From Bacteroidia bacterium (GTDB lineage: Bacteria > Bacteroidota > Bacteroidia > Bacteroidales > Prolixibacteraceae): DNA of 32,080 nucleotides. Each line of letters begins with the position of its first letter. The stretch's first letter is position 1. Under the pieces are notes generated by a model that was given only the letters and a program-made list of their open reading frames with translations, did not search any database and was not told the origin of the DNA. The stretch lies in the NCBI GenBank assembly GCA_026391655.1, contig JAPLDR010000021.1, positions 30,995-63,074 on the forward strand. Reading direction: 5' to 3'. Below are positions 17,418-26,103 of this stretch, piece by piece. The position numbers and the translations under genes are program-made.

Positions 17418-18215
17418 CTATTGGTACAATAGTTTATAAAGTTCCTTCATATCGGGAGAAAGAATAATTTCTGTTCTGCGGTTTCCGGCTCGTCCTTCAA
17501 CTGTTTCATTGGTTTGTACAGGATGAAATTCGCCTCTGCCAGATGCATTGATTCGGTTCGAATCAAAGCCATTCTCTTTAGTCAGAATACGTACAATGGT
17601 AGTGGCTCTTGCTGTGCTCAGATCCCAATTATCTTTAAATAATTTCGTTTTAATGGGGACATTATCCGTATGGCCTTCAATCATCACAGTGATGTCTTTG
17701 GTACTGTTTAGCACTTGTGCAAGAGTTTTAAGCGCCTCTTTTCCTTTCGGATCAACGACATCGCTACCCGATTTGAACAGCAATTTTTCTGCGAGTGAAA
17801 CATAAACGTTTCCGTCTTTAATGTAAACGGATAACTCATCAGTTTTATAATTCATCAGAGCATCAGCTATTGAGTTTTTAAGCTTGGCCATTACATCTCT
17901 TTGTGATTGAATCATATCCTGAAGTCTTTTTAACCGCTTTGCCTGGTCGGCAATTGTCATTTTTGATTCAGTAGAAAGTGCTTTCAAATCATTAGTGACC
18001 AATGTGTTTTCATTGAGCAAGGATGTCTTTTGGTCATTAAGATCTTTTACCTTCGCATTACAATCATTCAGTTGACTTAGCTTTTTCGCGTTTTCCTGTT
18101 GCAGCTCACTAACTGTGGCTTCTGAAGCCTTGAATTTTTTGCTTGAAACGCATGATGTAAATGTCAAGCCAAGAATTAAGGATAAGAATGCAAGATAGTT
18201 AAATGTTTTCTTCAT
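17418..18215 (-). CDS. OmpA-family lipoprotein with coiled-coil stalk
   Basis: The 265-residue product has a lipoprotein signal (lipobox FTSC, Cys22), so it is probably anchored in the outer membrane. A coiled coil follows (about 30-120: SELQQENAKKLSQLNDCNAKV onward), then a C-terminal OmpA/MotB peptidoglycan-binding domain (about 145-258). Landmarks there are FKSGSDVVDPKGKEALKTLA, IEGHTDNVPI, NWDLSTARA and NRRTEIILSP. It should tether the outer membrane to peptidoglycan. It has its own copy of the shared promoter module and its own terminator, so it is monocistronic. The family call is firm; the link to stress is inferred from the promoter. Confidence 0.92.
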   Translation of the reverse strand: MKKTFNYLAFLSLILGLTFTSCVSSKKFKASEATVSELQQENAKKLSQLNDCNAKVKDLNDQKTSLLNENTLVTNDLKALSTESKMTIADQAKRLKRLQDMIQSQRDVMAKLKNSIADALMNYKTDELSVYIKDGNVYVSLAEKLLFKSGSDVVDPKGKEALKTLAQVLNSTKDITVMIEGHTDNVPIKTKLFKDNWDLSTARATTIVRILTKENGFDSNRINASGRGEFHPVQTNETVEGRAGNRRTEIILSPDMKELYKLLYQ

Positions 18216-18246
18216 TGTTGTTGTTTTTAAGTGAATAATAATGGGT

Positions 18247-18314
18247 CAAAGTTGAGACCCTTTTAGATAGTAAGTGTTACACAACTTTTGAAATATTTTA
18301 CATGATTCACACAT
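18247..18314 (-). promoter_or_regulatory. Shared stress promoter module, copy B
   Basis: ATGTGTGAATCATGTAAA (18314-18297), TTGTGTAACACTT (18284-18272) and a -7-like CAACTTTG (18254-18247) lie 32 nt before the OmpA lipoprotein start. It is the most diverged copy. Its -7 box sits at the edge of a small palindrome, GGGTC (18243-18247) / GACCC (18256-18260). Confidence 0.75.
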
Positions 18315-18387
18315 TTGGGGAAGACAGGAGCCGAAAGACGGAAGATTGAAACAACGTACTTCGGACTCACGGCTTTAAGTCTCTAAA

Positions 18388-19281
18388 TTATTTGATAATT
18401 TGAACGGAATAGGCATTGGGTATTATTTTCTGACCGTGGGTGTGGGCAAATACCTTCGTAAATTCGGCGCCGAAATAGAGGATGCTGGCTGAATAATAGA
18501 CCCATATAAGAATTAAAATGATGGAGCCGGCAGCACCATATATAGAAGCAATATTATAACTTCCCAGGTAATACCCAATTGCGAATTTGCCAATCATGAA
18601 AAGAAGGGCAGTGAAGGACGCCCCGATAAGACAATCGCGGAGTGCTATTTTCCCATCCGGCAATGTTTTGAATATAATGCTGAATAATATTGTTGTGATA
18701 ATGAATAACACGAGGGCATTAATCACATAAAATAGAAAAATGGTATCCTGGGGAAAGATGATTGCCAAACGTTTGCTGAGAATATCAATTAAAGAATTTA
18801 CGATTAAACCAACCAATAATAAGAAACCGACAGAGCCAATCATTGAAAATGACATGAGACGGTTGTATATATATTTTACCAGGCCACGTTTGGGTCTCGC
18901 TTTAATACCCCAGATATAATTGATCGAGTCCTGAATTTCTGCAAATACACCGGAAGCTCCGATTAATAAAACGATGATGCCAAAGGTTTTAGCAAACGTA
19001 TTACTATTCGACAGTTCTATATTTTTTATTGTTTCCTGGATTTGAAGTGCAGCATCGCTACCTACCAACCCATTAATCTGTCCGAAAATTTCACCTCTAA
19101 CTGCTTCGGCACCAAAAAATATACCACTTACAGAGATGATAATGATCAACAATGGCGGTAAGGAGAATATGGTGTAATACGACAATGCCGCGCTTAATTT
19201 AACACCATTGTCGTCGATGAATCCGTTGAAGGTTTCCCTGAGGAGATATCCTATTTTAGTTGCAGCGCTTTTAAATTGCAT
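18388..19281 (-). CDS. YihY/BrkB-family inner membrane protein
   Basis: The 297-residue product has about six membrane helices and the family landmarks ALSYYTIFSLPPLLIIIIS (31-49), FAEIQDSINYIWG and, near the end, SIYGAAGSIILILIWVYYSA and ILYFGAEFTKV. These proteins were long called virulence factor BrkB or ribonuclease BN in error; newer work on E. coli relatives links them to lipid transport to the outer membrane. That would fit its place as the last gene of the mlaE-mlaF-mlaD-barrel unit, 25 nt after the barrel gene. The lipid role here is inference from family and context. Confidence 0.88.
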   Translation of the reverse strand: MQFKSAATKIGYLLRETFNGFIDDNGVKLSAALSYYTIFSLPPLLIIIISVSGIFFGAEAVRGEIFGQINGLVGSDAALQIQETIKNIELSNSNTFAKTFGIIVLLIGASGVFAEIQDSINYIWGIKARPKRGLVKYIYNRLMSFSMIGSVGFLLLVGLIVNSLIDILSKRLAIIFPQDTIFLFYVINALVLFIITTILFSIIFKTLPDGKIALRDCLIGASFTALLFMIGKFAIGYYLGSYNIASIYGAAGSIILILIWVYYSASILYFGAEFTKVFAHTHGQKIIPNAYSVQIIK

Positions 19282-19306
19282 GATGTTTATTATTAATCTT
19301 TTAACT

Positions 19307-21148
19307 TTATTGATAAACCACTATTCCCGGTTTTCCTATTTCAAAATCTTTGAAGCCAAAATCAGTTGTTCTAAACGAGTTTGTTTTAAAAACATTTTGT
19401 CCTATGCCGGGAATTGACGGATAAAATGCAATAGATATTTGGAAAGCATTAAATACGAGGTTTTCATTTTTAATTAAAACACCGAATCCTATTTGCGAAT
19501 ACACTTTGCTTTTACTGAATCCTGTTGAAGCATCTCCAAGCATTCCAATTGTATAAGTAAGAAAAGGACCAAAACGGAATCCGATAAAATTCCATGGGGC
19601 GTATGATTGTGTCTGTAAGGTAAATAAAATGCGTCTGGTACCTGACAATCCGGAACTATTAAAACCATCAAGACCATTACCTTGATTAATTGTCAGGCTA
19701 TCGTACGAGAACCGGTTCAGACCAATTATAACCTGTGGTTTAACAAATTGCCTGAATTTCCATTTTCCAATTTCCAGCAATCCTGTAAAATAATTTGCGC
19801 TAACCGATAAAACTCCCTGCTCTGGCTTTGATGCACGAAAAAAAGTACCGTATTCGCAGCTTGAGCCGAGGTAACCCCATGAATAATAATTACCTAAAGA
19901 AACACGCCCACCCAAATATAATCGGCCTGCATTATTTCTTTCCTGATAGCCCCCTGTTACACTGAAAACTTTTCCAATAGGAACATCTTCTGTTATTCCA
20001 AATTTAAAAATATATTTATCCTGTACATATTTTCGTGCTGATATACCAATACTTGCGAGGTATAAATTTTCGTTGGAAAACATATTCAGCGGGTCATTCA
20101 ATTCTGTGGGCTTTTCCAGATATCGTATTCGTAAAAAACGGACCGTAGAAATAAAATTAGTAGTACGATGATCTTCGGTATTGCCTTTAAATATCTGAAT
20201 GGCATTGCCTGCCCAAAAATCTTGTGCGTTAAATTTAAACCGTTGGGGGATAAAAAGCAAACTACCTGTCCGAATTGAATCCAGATGAAATTGCTGTATA
20301 AGATAGACACCAGCTGCCCATTTGGCAAAGGGTGAAAAAAACGGACGATCAATGTTTAAGCTCCTGGTGAAATTTTTGTCTCCCAAAATATCGTAGTGCA
20401 AAGTTGTACGGATATAGGTGTTCCTGATATTCGGGATCGTATAATCCAGTTTCAAATAATTACTCTTGTCTGAATAATTACGGGTATAAACATTTTGAAA
20501 TTGGTGTCCCATTCCTAAAAAGTTTTTGTCCGTTAAATCTATCGTAATGCTTGAAGTGGAAGCAGAACCAGTAGGAATAATGCTCCAAATATCTAAGGCA
20601 CGAATAAAAACATCAACTGAGTCGGAGTTTTTTGCAGTGGCTTTAACGAAAAATGAAACGTCTTGTATATATTGCATACTTCGTACCAATCGTTCAGATT
20701 CTTTCACAAGCAACGAATCGAATGGTTGGTTTTGCCTGATCAGCAACAGATTTCGAATGGCGATCGGCTGAGATTTTACATGCAGGCTATTCCCTGTTTT
20801 CGATAAAAAATTCTGAGTTGAAACAATCGTGTCGCCAATTGAATAACCAAACGGATCGAGCGTTTCGATGTTAATATGCCTGATCGTTTTCCCCTCAAAG
20901 GTGCTGTATGGTTTTTGGATCAGCTTCTTGTATACTTTCTTTTTAGCCTTCCTGGCTTTTGAACTGGTTGCAACAGGTTTAAAAAATAAACCATACATAA
21001 ACTTAGTAAACTTACTTCGTTTCGAATAGGTTTGAATATCCGTGTAGAGACGGGTCGAATCTTTTTTGACAGGTGTTTCCTGAGCGAATGTAAAGTCACT
21101 TAGTAAAATTGAAACAAAAAAAAGTATGGAAATTTTTTTGAACCACAT
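19307..21148 (-). CDS. Outer-membrane barrel protein with POTRA-like N-terminal region (BamA/TamA-like)
   Basis: The 613-residue product has a signal peptide (about 1-22, ending FTFAQ) and a Lys/Arg-rich stretch (about 45-80). A POTRA-like region follows (about 85-185: KTIRHINIETLDPFGY, RNLLLIRQNQPFD, ESERLVRSMQYIQDVSFFVK), then a large C-terminal beta-barrel (about 195-613). It resembles Omp85-superfamily proteins but is shorter than BamA, with only one or two POTRA units. Its start follows the mlaD stop with no gap, and yihY follows after 25 nt, so it is probably the outer-membrane partner of this lipid transporter. That role is inferred. No MlaA, MlaB or MlaC is encoded here. Confidence 0.78.
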   Translation of the reverse strand: MWFKKISILFFVSILLSDFTFAQETPVKKDSTRLYTDIQTYSKRSKFTKFMYGLFFKPVATSSKARKAKKKVYKKLIQKPYSTFEGKTIRHINIETLDPFGYSIGDTIVSTQNFLSKTGNSLHVKSQPIAIRNLLLIRQNQPFDSLLVKESERLVRSMQYIQDVSFFVKATAKNSDSVDVFIRALDIWSIIPTGSASTSSITIDLTDKNFLGMGHQFQNVYTRNYSDKSNYLKLDYTIPNIRNTYIRTTLHYDILGDKNFTRSLNIDRPFFSPFAKWAAGVYLIQQFHLDSIRTGSLLFIPQRFKFNAQDFWAGNAIQIFKGNTEDHRTTNFISTVRFLRIRYLEKPTELNDPLNMFSNENLYLASIGISARKYVQDKYIFKFGITEDVPIGKVFSVTGGYQERNNAGRLYLGGRVSLGNYYSWGYLGSSCEYGTFFRASKPEQGVLSVSANYFTGLLEIGKWKFRQFVKPQVIIGLNRFSYDSLTINQGNGLDGFNSSGLSGTRRILFTLQTQSYAPWNFIGFRFGPFLTYTIGMLGDASTGFSKSKVYSQIGFGVLIKNENLVFNAFQISIAFYPSIPGIGQNVFKTNSFRTTDFGFKDFEIGKPGIVVYQ

Positions 21149-21871
21149 TTATTTTTTCTTTTCATCGGCTGCTTTTTTCTCAACAGCTTTTTGTTCTGCT
21201 GCCTTTTCCTTTTTCTTAAAATATCCTCTGAAAAGGAAATTATGCTTGGCCGCCTGCATGTTTTCATCCAGTCCTTGGGAGCTTTTTTTAAGATTCACAA
21301 TAGTCTGATTCAGATTTTGAGCAATGGTTGTATCCTGAATTAACCGGCCTAGTGTCCCTTCTCCGCCATTTATTTTGATCATAATCTCGGCAAGTTGTTG
21401 TGTAATAATTTCGGCATTACCCGCTGACACCTGCAAACTCGCCATAATGGCATCTGTTTCAACGGGTTCTTTTGACAAAAGTTGTTGTCCTTCAATCGCT
21501 AAAGGAGCATCAGCACTTCCCTGGGTAATAATCATTAACCGATCCCCAATAAGTCCTTCTGATCCAATTGCTACTTCACAATCTGATTTTATAAACTGCT
21601 TAACCTCTTTTTTAATCAGCATATCTACCCTTACGGTTGAATCGTTAATGATGATGATGTTGTCAACAGTGCCTACATTAATACCAGAGAAGCGAATATT
21701 ATTTCCAACCTGCAAACCGCTTATATTATAGAACGTTGAACTAAGTTTATAAACAGGATTAAATAAATTTTTTTGTTTCCCGATTATAAATATGGCAAGT
21801 ACAAAAAGCGCCAATCCTCCTGCAACAAAAAGTCCTAACCGTATTTTAAATTTTTCTGAATGCGTTTCCAT
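21149..21871 (-). CDS. mlaD: MlaD-family (MCE domain) lipid transport protein
   Basis: The 240-residue product has one N-terminal membrane helix (about 13-31). An MCE domain follows (about 38-118: LSSTFYNISGLQVGNNIRFSG is the signature region, then INVGTVDNI and GSEGLIGDRLMII). Next come a helical stretch and a Lys/Glu/Ala-rich tail. MCE proteins form hexameric rings or tubes that pass lipids between membranes, using the MlaE-MlaF engine. The gene lies 16 nt after mlaF and abuts the barrel gene. The charged tail is longer than in E. coli MlaD. Confidence 0.92.
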   Translation of the reverse strand: METHSEKFKIRLGLFVAGGLALFVLAIFIIGKQKNLFNPVYKLSSTFYNISGLQVGNNIRFSGINVGTVDNIIIINDSTVRVDMLIKKEVKQFIKSDCEVAIGSEGLIGDRLMIITQGSADAPLAIEGQQLLSKEPVETDAIMASLQVSAGNAEIITQQLAEIMIKINGGEGTLGRLIQDTTIAQNLNQTIVNLKKSSQGLDENMQAAKHNFLFRGYFKKKEKAAEQKAVEKKAADEKKK

Positions 21872-21887
21872 ATTTTTATTGTATTAA

Positions 21888-22670
21888 TTATTTAAAGAAT
21901 GATTTGATTAACAGGTCATCTGACTTTTCAAATTTCTCCAGGTTTCCTTCCATGTAAACCTCACCATCCTGCAACATAACAACCCGGTTCGCAGTAGTGC
22001 GGGCACATTCAATATCATGGGTTATGATGATGGAAGAAGTTTTATATTTTTTTTGAACATCATTGATGAGTGCACTAATTTCATCTGACGTTACCGGGTC
22101 AAGACCGGTTGTAGGTTCATCATACAGCATGATCAATGGATCAACAACAATAGTTCGTGCCAGGCTGATTCGCTTACGCATTCCACCCGATAGCTGCGAT
22201 GGCATTTTATTTAAAGCGTCAGATAAACCGACATTTTCCAAAACTTCTTTTACTTTTTCATCTATTTCCTTAGGAGTAAGATTCTTTCTTATTCTTCGCA
22301 ATGGAAATTCCAGATTTTGCTTAACCGTCATGGAATCATAAAGAGCACCACTCTGAAAAAGAAAACCAATTTTTTTCCTCAACTCACCCAAACTATCACT
22401 ATTTAAGGCACTTACATTTTCTCCAAGCACATTAATTGTTCCGCTATCGGGATTTAATAAACTCACAATACATTTAATCAAGACCGATTTTCCTGAGCCC
22501 GATTTGCCAAGCACTACGAGGTTTTCACCATTAAAAAGTTGTAACGACACATCTATTAATACAGCCTGTTTGCCAAAGCTTTTCCTAAGGTTATTTATTT
22601 CGATAACCGGTTCATCGCTACTCGTTTTTAATGAAGCTTTATTTAACGTTTCAGTTTGACCTGTTTTCAT
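21888..22670 (-). CDS. mlaF: MlaF-type ABC transporter ATP-binding protein
   Basis: The 260-residue product is an ABC ATPase with Walker A GKSGSGKS (55-62), Q-loop in LFQSGALYDSMTV (104-116), signature LSGGM (160-164), Walker B LIMLYDEP with Glu185, and the H-loop histidine His218. LFQSGALYDSMTV and SGGMRKRISLART are typical of the Mla/Ttg2 branch. It powers lipid movement with the MlaE permease and MlaD. Its ATG overlaps the mlaE stop by four bases (ATGA), showing translational coupling. Confidence 0.94.
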   Translation of the reverse strand: MKTGQTETLNKASLKTSSDEPVIEINNLRKSFGKQAVLIDVSLQLFNGENLVVLGKSGSGKSVLIKCIVSLLNPDSGTINVLGENVSALNSDSLGELRKKIGFLFQSGALYDSMTVKQNLEFPLRRIRKNLTPKEIDEKVKEVLENVGLSDALNKMPSQLSGGMRKRISLARTIVVDPLIMLYDEPTTGLDPVTSDEISALINDVQKKYKTSSIIITHDIECARTTANRVVMLQDGEVYMEGNLEKFEKSDDLLIKSFFK

Positions 22671-23518
22671 AGCAACAGCATATCAGTAATTTGTACTGCA
22701 ATCACATCTACAATCAGTACCAGTAGTGATCCTAACACAACAGCAGAATTTGCAGCAATGCCCACACTTTCTGTCCCGCGACCGGCATTGTAGCCTTTAT
22801 AGCATCCTACTAATCCAATTACTGCACCGAAAAAAAATGATTTTACAACAGCAGGTAAGAAATCAATAAAATCGACATGGCTAAAAGCCTGTGAGAAAAA
22901 CAAAATAAACGATACATCGCCTTTAATATTTGCTCCAGCCCAGCTTCCCAATATGCCAAGTGCATCAGCATATAATATTAATAAAGGTACCATAAGCGTT
23001 GCGGCCAATACCCTTGTAACAACTAAAAACCGAATTGGATTCGTGGAAGATACTTCCATTGCTTCAATTTGTTCGGTCACTTTCATTGAGCCTAATTCGG
23101 CGCCCATACCCGAACCAATTTTACCTGCGCATATCAATGCCGTTATCACCGGCCCCATTTCCCTGATAAGAGAAACTGCGACCATTCCGGGAAGCATCGA
23201 AACTGCTCCGAAACTGACAAGGGCAGGCCGCGATTGTATAGTCAGCACTAAACCCATTATGGTTCCTGTAATTGAAATAAGGGGTAAAGTTTTATATCCG
23301 ATTTGAAAACACTGGTGAATAAATTCCTTGAATTCAAAATCACGGGAAAATGTTTCTTTCAGGGTACGCGTAATAAACAAGATAACATTTGCAAAATCTG
23401 TTAAAAAGCTGTTTGCCTCTTCTGTTTTTGCAATTGTTTTTTCGCTGATCCTGATAGTAAATTCCTTTGCCTTTTGAAGATTCGGGACTCGTTTTATAGC
23501 AGGAGTTAGTTTTTTCAT
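22667..23518 (-). CDS. mlaE: MlaE-family ABC transporter permease
   Basis: The 283-residue product (from the ATG at 23518) has the MlaE permease pattern: an N-terminal amphipathic region, KEFIHQCFQIGYKTLPLISI, VSLIREMGPVITALICAGKIG, SGMGAELGSMKVTEQIEAME and five or so membrane helices ending ITDMLLL. It forms the membrane channel of the lipid transporter. An in-frame ATG at 23545 would put the start inside a 16-bp hairpin, so 23518 is preferred. It heads a five-gene unit (mlaE, mlaF, mlaD, barrel protein, yihY). No clear promoter of its own was seen, so read-through from csbD past the hairpin is possible. Confidence 0.93.
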   Translation of the reverse strand: MKKLTPAIKRVPNLQKAKEFTIRISEKTIAKTEEANSFLTDFANVILFITRTLKETFSRDFEFKEFIHQCFQIGYKTLPLISITGTIMGLVLTIQSRPALVSFGAVSMLPGMVAVSLIREMGPVITALICAGKIGSGMGAELGSMKVTEQIEAMEVSSTNPIRFLVVTRVLAATLMVPLLILYADALGILGSWAGANIKGDVSFILFFSQAFSHVDFIDFLPAVVKSFFFGAVIGLVGCYKGYNAGRGTESVGIAANSAVVLGSLLVLIVDVIAVQITDMLLL

Positions 23519-23533
23519 TATAAATAGATTAAG

Positions 23534-23579
23534 TTGAAAAGTCATCGTTCAGCGAATGCACTTAACGATGACTTTTCAA
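23534..23579 (-). terminator. 16-bp perfect hairpin between csbD and mlaE
   Basis: TTGAAAAGTCATCGTT (23534-23549) pairs perfectly with AACGATGACTTTTCAA (23564-23579) around a 14-nt loop. It begins 13 nt after the csbD stop and ends 15 nt before the mlaE start. The T-tract is weak, so it may only partly stop transcription or act as a processing or attenuation site. Confidence 0.65.
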
Positions 23580-23592
23580 AATAGATTTGCGA

Positions 23593-23778
23593 TTAAAGCG
23601 CTGCAATAATCTTGTGCAATTCTTCTTTTGTTTTGCCAAGAATGATTTGAAGTTTTCCAAGCATCTCGTCTTCCTTACCTTCATCGAACATTAAATCATT
23701 GTCTGTTATTATGGCGAACCTTTGTTTAAGTTTGCCTTTCTGTTCATTCCAGTTTCCTTTTGCTTCCGTAGTGTTCAT
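23593..23778 (-). CDS. CsbD-family stress protein
   Basis: The 61-residue product fits CsbD-like general stress proteins: NWNEQKGKLKQRFAIITDND near the start, then EGKEDEMLGKLQIILGKTKE and a short end. It is small, hydrophilic and cytoplasmic; the molecular role of the family is unknown, but relatives are strongly induced by stress. It is preceded 36 nt upstream by copy C of the shared promoter module, consistent with stress induction. A hairpin follows, then the mla genes. Confidence 0.9.
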   Translation of the reverse strand: MNTTEAKGNWNEQKGKLKQRFAIITDNDLMFDEGKEDEMLGKLQIILGKTKEELHKIIAAL

Positions 23779-23813
23779 TTTATATAATTTTAGTCATGAA
23801 AAAATCTTTAATA

Positions 23814-23881
23814 CAAAGGTGTGCCCCGCATAGCTGAAAAGCGTTACACAATTACAGAAAAGAGTTACATCATTCACACAT
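23814..23881 (-). promoter_or_regulatory. Shared stress promoter module, copy C
   Basis: ATGTGTGAATGATGTAAC (23881-23864), TTGTGTAACGCTT (23851-23839) and a -7-like CACCTTTG (23821-23814) lie 36 nt before the csbD start. It is closest to copy A, and also shares the GGGC word just upstream of the -7 box. Confidence 0.8.
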
Positions 23882-23882
23882 C

Positions 23883-23916
23883 CTAAAAAAAAGGCTGCCT
23901 AATATTTTAGACAGCC
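23883..23916 (-). terminator. Terminator of the large OmpA gene
   Basis: GGCTGCCTAA (23893-23902) pairs with TTAGACAGCC (23907-23916) with one mismatch and a four-base loop. On the minus strand an eight-T run follows at once. It lies 34 nt after the OmpA stop and directly upstream of copy C. Confidence 0.85.
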
Positions 23917-23950
23917 CTTTTTGTAAGCAGTAAATTAACTGATTGAAAAC

Positions 23951-25993
23951 TTACTTAAGCGGAATAATATCGATGATAACCGTACGGTTATAAAAGCGTT
24001 CCTCCGGGGTTTTATTTTCAAACGGAGCCTTGCTTTCATCCTCACCATACCCGGTTACTTCAAATATCACATCGCCTCTGCCTGCTTTCGCCAGGGCATT
24101 TTCGAGAATGGTTTTGACATCGTTAGCCCGATCCAATGACAATGTAAGGTTATGGGCTTCTTCTCCGATAATATCGGTATGACCCTTTATAATAACCGTT
24201 GCACCTTTAGGAATCTTCGGTGCTACGATATCGGTAAGATACTTTTCGTAAATCAGGATGGCTTTCGAATTATTGAATTCATAGATTACGCTGAATCTCA
24301 GCACCTCAATGTTATTGGCAGGAGTCCAAAGTACCATGTGAACAGTAGCTTCTTTCTTTACTACCTTGCCACTCTTCGTTTGACCGACCATTGTGATCTT
24401 ATAGTCGCCTTCGGGACGGTCACCCAAAATGGATGATCCAGGTAAGGACACCTTTTCCTTTGTATAAGGTCCAAAATATTGTACTTTACCATCTACATCC
24501 CTGACTTCCAGCATCCATGACGAGAATGCCTCATTTGCTCCCTGAACAGTGAAAGTAGCATAGCTGTCAAGCGGTACTTCTTCTGCATCAACGATTTCAA
24601 CAGGCCTTAGCGGGGCATTTCCACTCTGGAATTCCATTAACAAGGCTGGTGAATTGCTCTCAATAGAGACCCTGTGGTCTCCCTCGCGAAGGAGAGTAAG
24701 TTCGAGTGTACCACCCGGCTGTTCTGAAGGGATTTCAGGTTTGATCCGACCAGCAGTAGTAATCCTTGCAGGATTAATTCCAAATACATCTACGAGGTAT
24801 AACTTGACAGACTCGGCCATGGCTTTGGCATCATCTACACCTTGCATTGACGATCCGACCAATACAACGGTTGATACAGGAAATTTTATCATACGATCAC
24901 CAAGAATGTTTATTACATTATAATAGACAGTCATTTGTCGTTTTGAACGGCCTGACAATTCTTTCGGTGTGAATACTTCCAACTGGTCTTCCCTGAATTC
25001 TTTAACCTGGTCTTTCCTGAGTAATACATAACGATTCGGTATCTGAGTTGATCCTAAATTGAAGAACACATAGTTACGAATTGGAAATGTTTCTCTTACC
25101 CTGCGCTGAACCGGAATATTCTTTGGCGCGATAACAGTAAACTGAACTTCAGGTTCTACAACAATAGCCGCCGGTACAACAACCTCTTCAGCAACTACAA
25201 CTTTATGACCGGTTCCAAGTTTTAGTGCAGCCCCGACTCTTATCGTGGTTACATTCCATGATTCTATTGTACGTGGGTTCTGACCAAAATAAGGATGAAA
25301 GGCGACAAACGGGGATAGTACAAGTTGTGTCTGCTGTTTCTGCGACGTGAGCCAGATATCGTATCCTGCTCCGATTTGCATTGAGATGAGTTTATCCCTC
25401 ATATTGCTAAAATCCCCTTTTACTTCAGGGCTGGCAACTTGTGCAGGATAAGCAGGATTGATCCCTTGTTTGTATGTGAATGAATGTCTGTTATTCAAAT
25501 TGAAAGCCAGACGTGGTCCCGCATACAAATAAAAATCAGATTTGAAGGGGGCTAAGCGCAGGCTTGGTTCCACTGTAATGTAACTGAGGTCAGTCTTTAG
25601 ATCTGCAGGGCAGTTACATGGGGTCATTACCTCTTTGAACGAACCTTTGCGGCCGTCGTAACCTACCTGTAGCATTAATCCCAATCTTGTATCAGGACGA
25701 TGAAACTCAATAAGTGGTGCAATATAAAGCCCCACACCACTGCCATCATGAAAAGCTGAGGGAGTTGTATAAATTGAATTCAATTCCTGAGTGGTACCGC
25801 GATAGAAATTAAAATTTGCACCACCCGCCACACCAAAATACCATGAGGGTTTCGTGAACTGAACCTCCTGCGCCTGAAGCGATGACTGAATACCTGCCAA
25901 TATCAGAGCACTAATAATAAGACTTTTAATGGTCAGCCCATAAGGGGACCACGTCAGTCGTGATCCCTTTTTCAAACTTGTTCTAGATTTCAT
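23951..25993 (-). CDS. Large OmpA-family outer-membrane protein (680 residues)
   Basis: The product has a signal peptide with a long basic n-region (hydrophobic about 23-40, ending SLQAQ). An N-terminal barrel-like domain follows (about 45-265: WYFGVAGGANFNFYRG, LGLMLQVGYDGRKGSF, LRLAPFKSDFYLYAGPRLAF). The middle (about 280-560) contains an OmpA-like or SIMPL-like fold and Ig-like strands. A C-terminal OmpA domain (about 575-680) has IIKGHTDIIGEEAHNLTLSL, VTGYGEDES and RFYNRTVIIDI. It should bind peptidoglycan from the outer membrane. It follows the ice-binding lipoprotein gene by 110 nt and has no promoter module copy of its own, so co-transcription from copy D is likely. Its terminator is strong. 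Confidence 0.88.
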   Translation of the reverse strand: MKSRTSLKKGSRLTWSPYGLTIKSLIISALILAGIQSSLQAQEVQFTKPSWYFGVAGGANFNFYRGTTQELNSIYTTPSAFHDGSGVGLYIAPLIEFHRPDTRLGLMLQVGYDGRKGSFKEVMTPCNCPADLKTDLSYITVEPSLRLAPFKSDFYLYAGPRLAFNLNNRHSFTYKQGINPAYPAQVASPEVKGDFSNMRDKLISMQIGAGYDIWLTSQKQQTQLVLSPFVAFHPYFGQNPRTIESWNVTTIRVGAALKLGTGHKVVVAEEVVVPAAIVVEPEVQFTVIAPKNIPVQRRVRETFPIRNYVFFNLGSTQIPNRYVLLRKDQVKEFREDQLEVFTPKELSGRSKRQMTVYYNVINILGDRMIKFPVSTVVLVGSSMQGVDDAKAMAESVKLYLVDVFGINPARITTAGRIKPEIPSEQPGGTLELTLLREGDHRVSIESNSPALLMEFQSGNAPLRPVEIVDAEEVPLDSYATFTVQGANEAFSSWMLEVRDVDGKVQYFGPYTKEKVSLPGSSILGDRPEGDYKITMVGQTKSGKVVKKEATVHMVLWTPANNIEVLRFSVIYEFNNSKAILIYEKYLTDIVAPKIPKGATVIIKGHTDIIGEEAHNLTLSLDRANDVKTILENALAKAGRGDVIFEVTGYGEDESKAPFENKTPEERFYNRTVIIDIIPLK

Positions 25994-26051
25994 ATTTTTT
26001 ATGATTTATAATTTATCTCTTTAAAAATTAGTTTATCGTTTCATTTTGTTT

Positions 26052-26083
26052 GAATATATCCCATCCTCCGACGGGATATATTC
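26052..26083. terminator. 11-bp hairpin between the ice-binding and OmpA genes
   Basis: GAATATATCCC (26052-26062) pairs perfectly with GGGATATATTC (26073-26083). It lies 21 nt after the ice-binding gene stop and 58 nt before the OmpA start. The better T-rich flank is on the plus strand, so on the minus strand it may only weaken read-through. Confidence 0.5.
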
Positions 26084-26103
26084 TTGTTATTATTTCATTA
26101 ATC

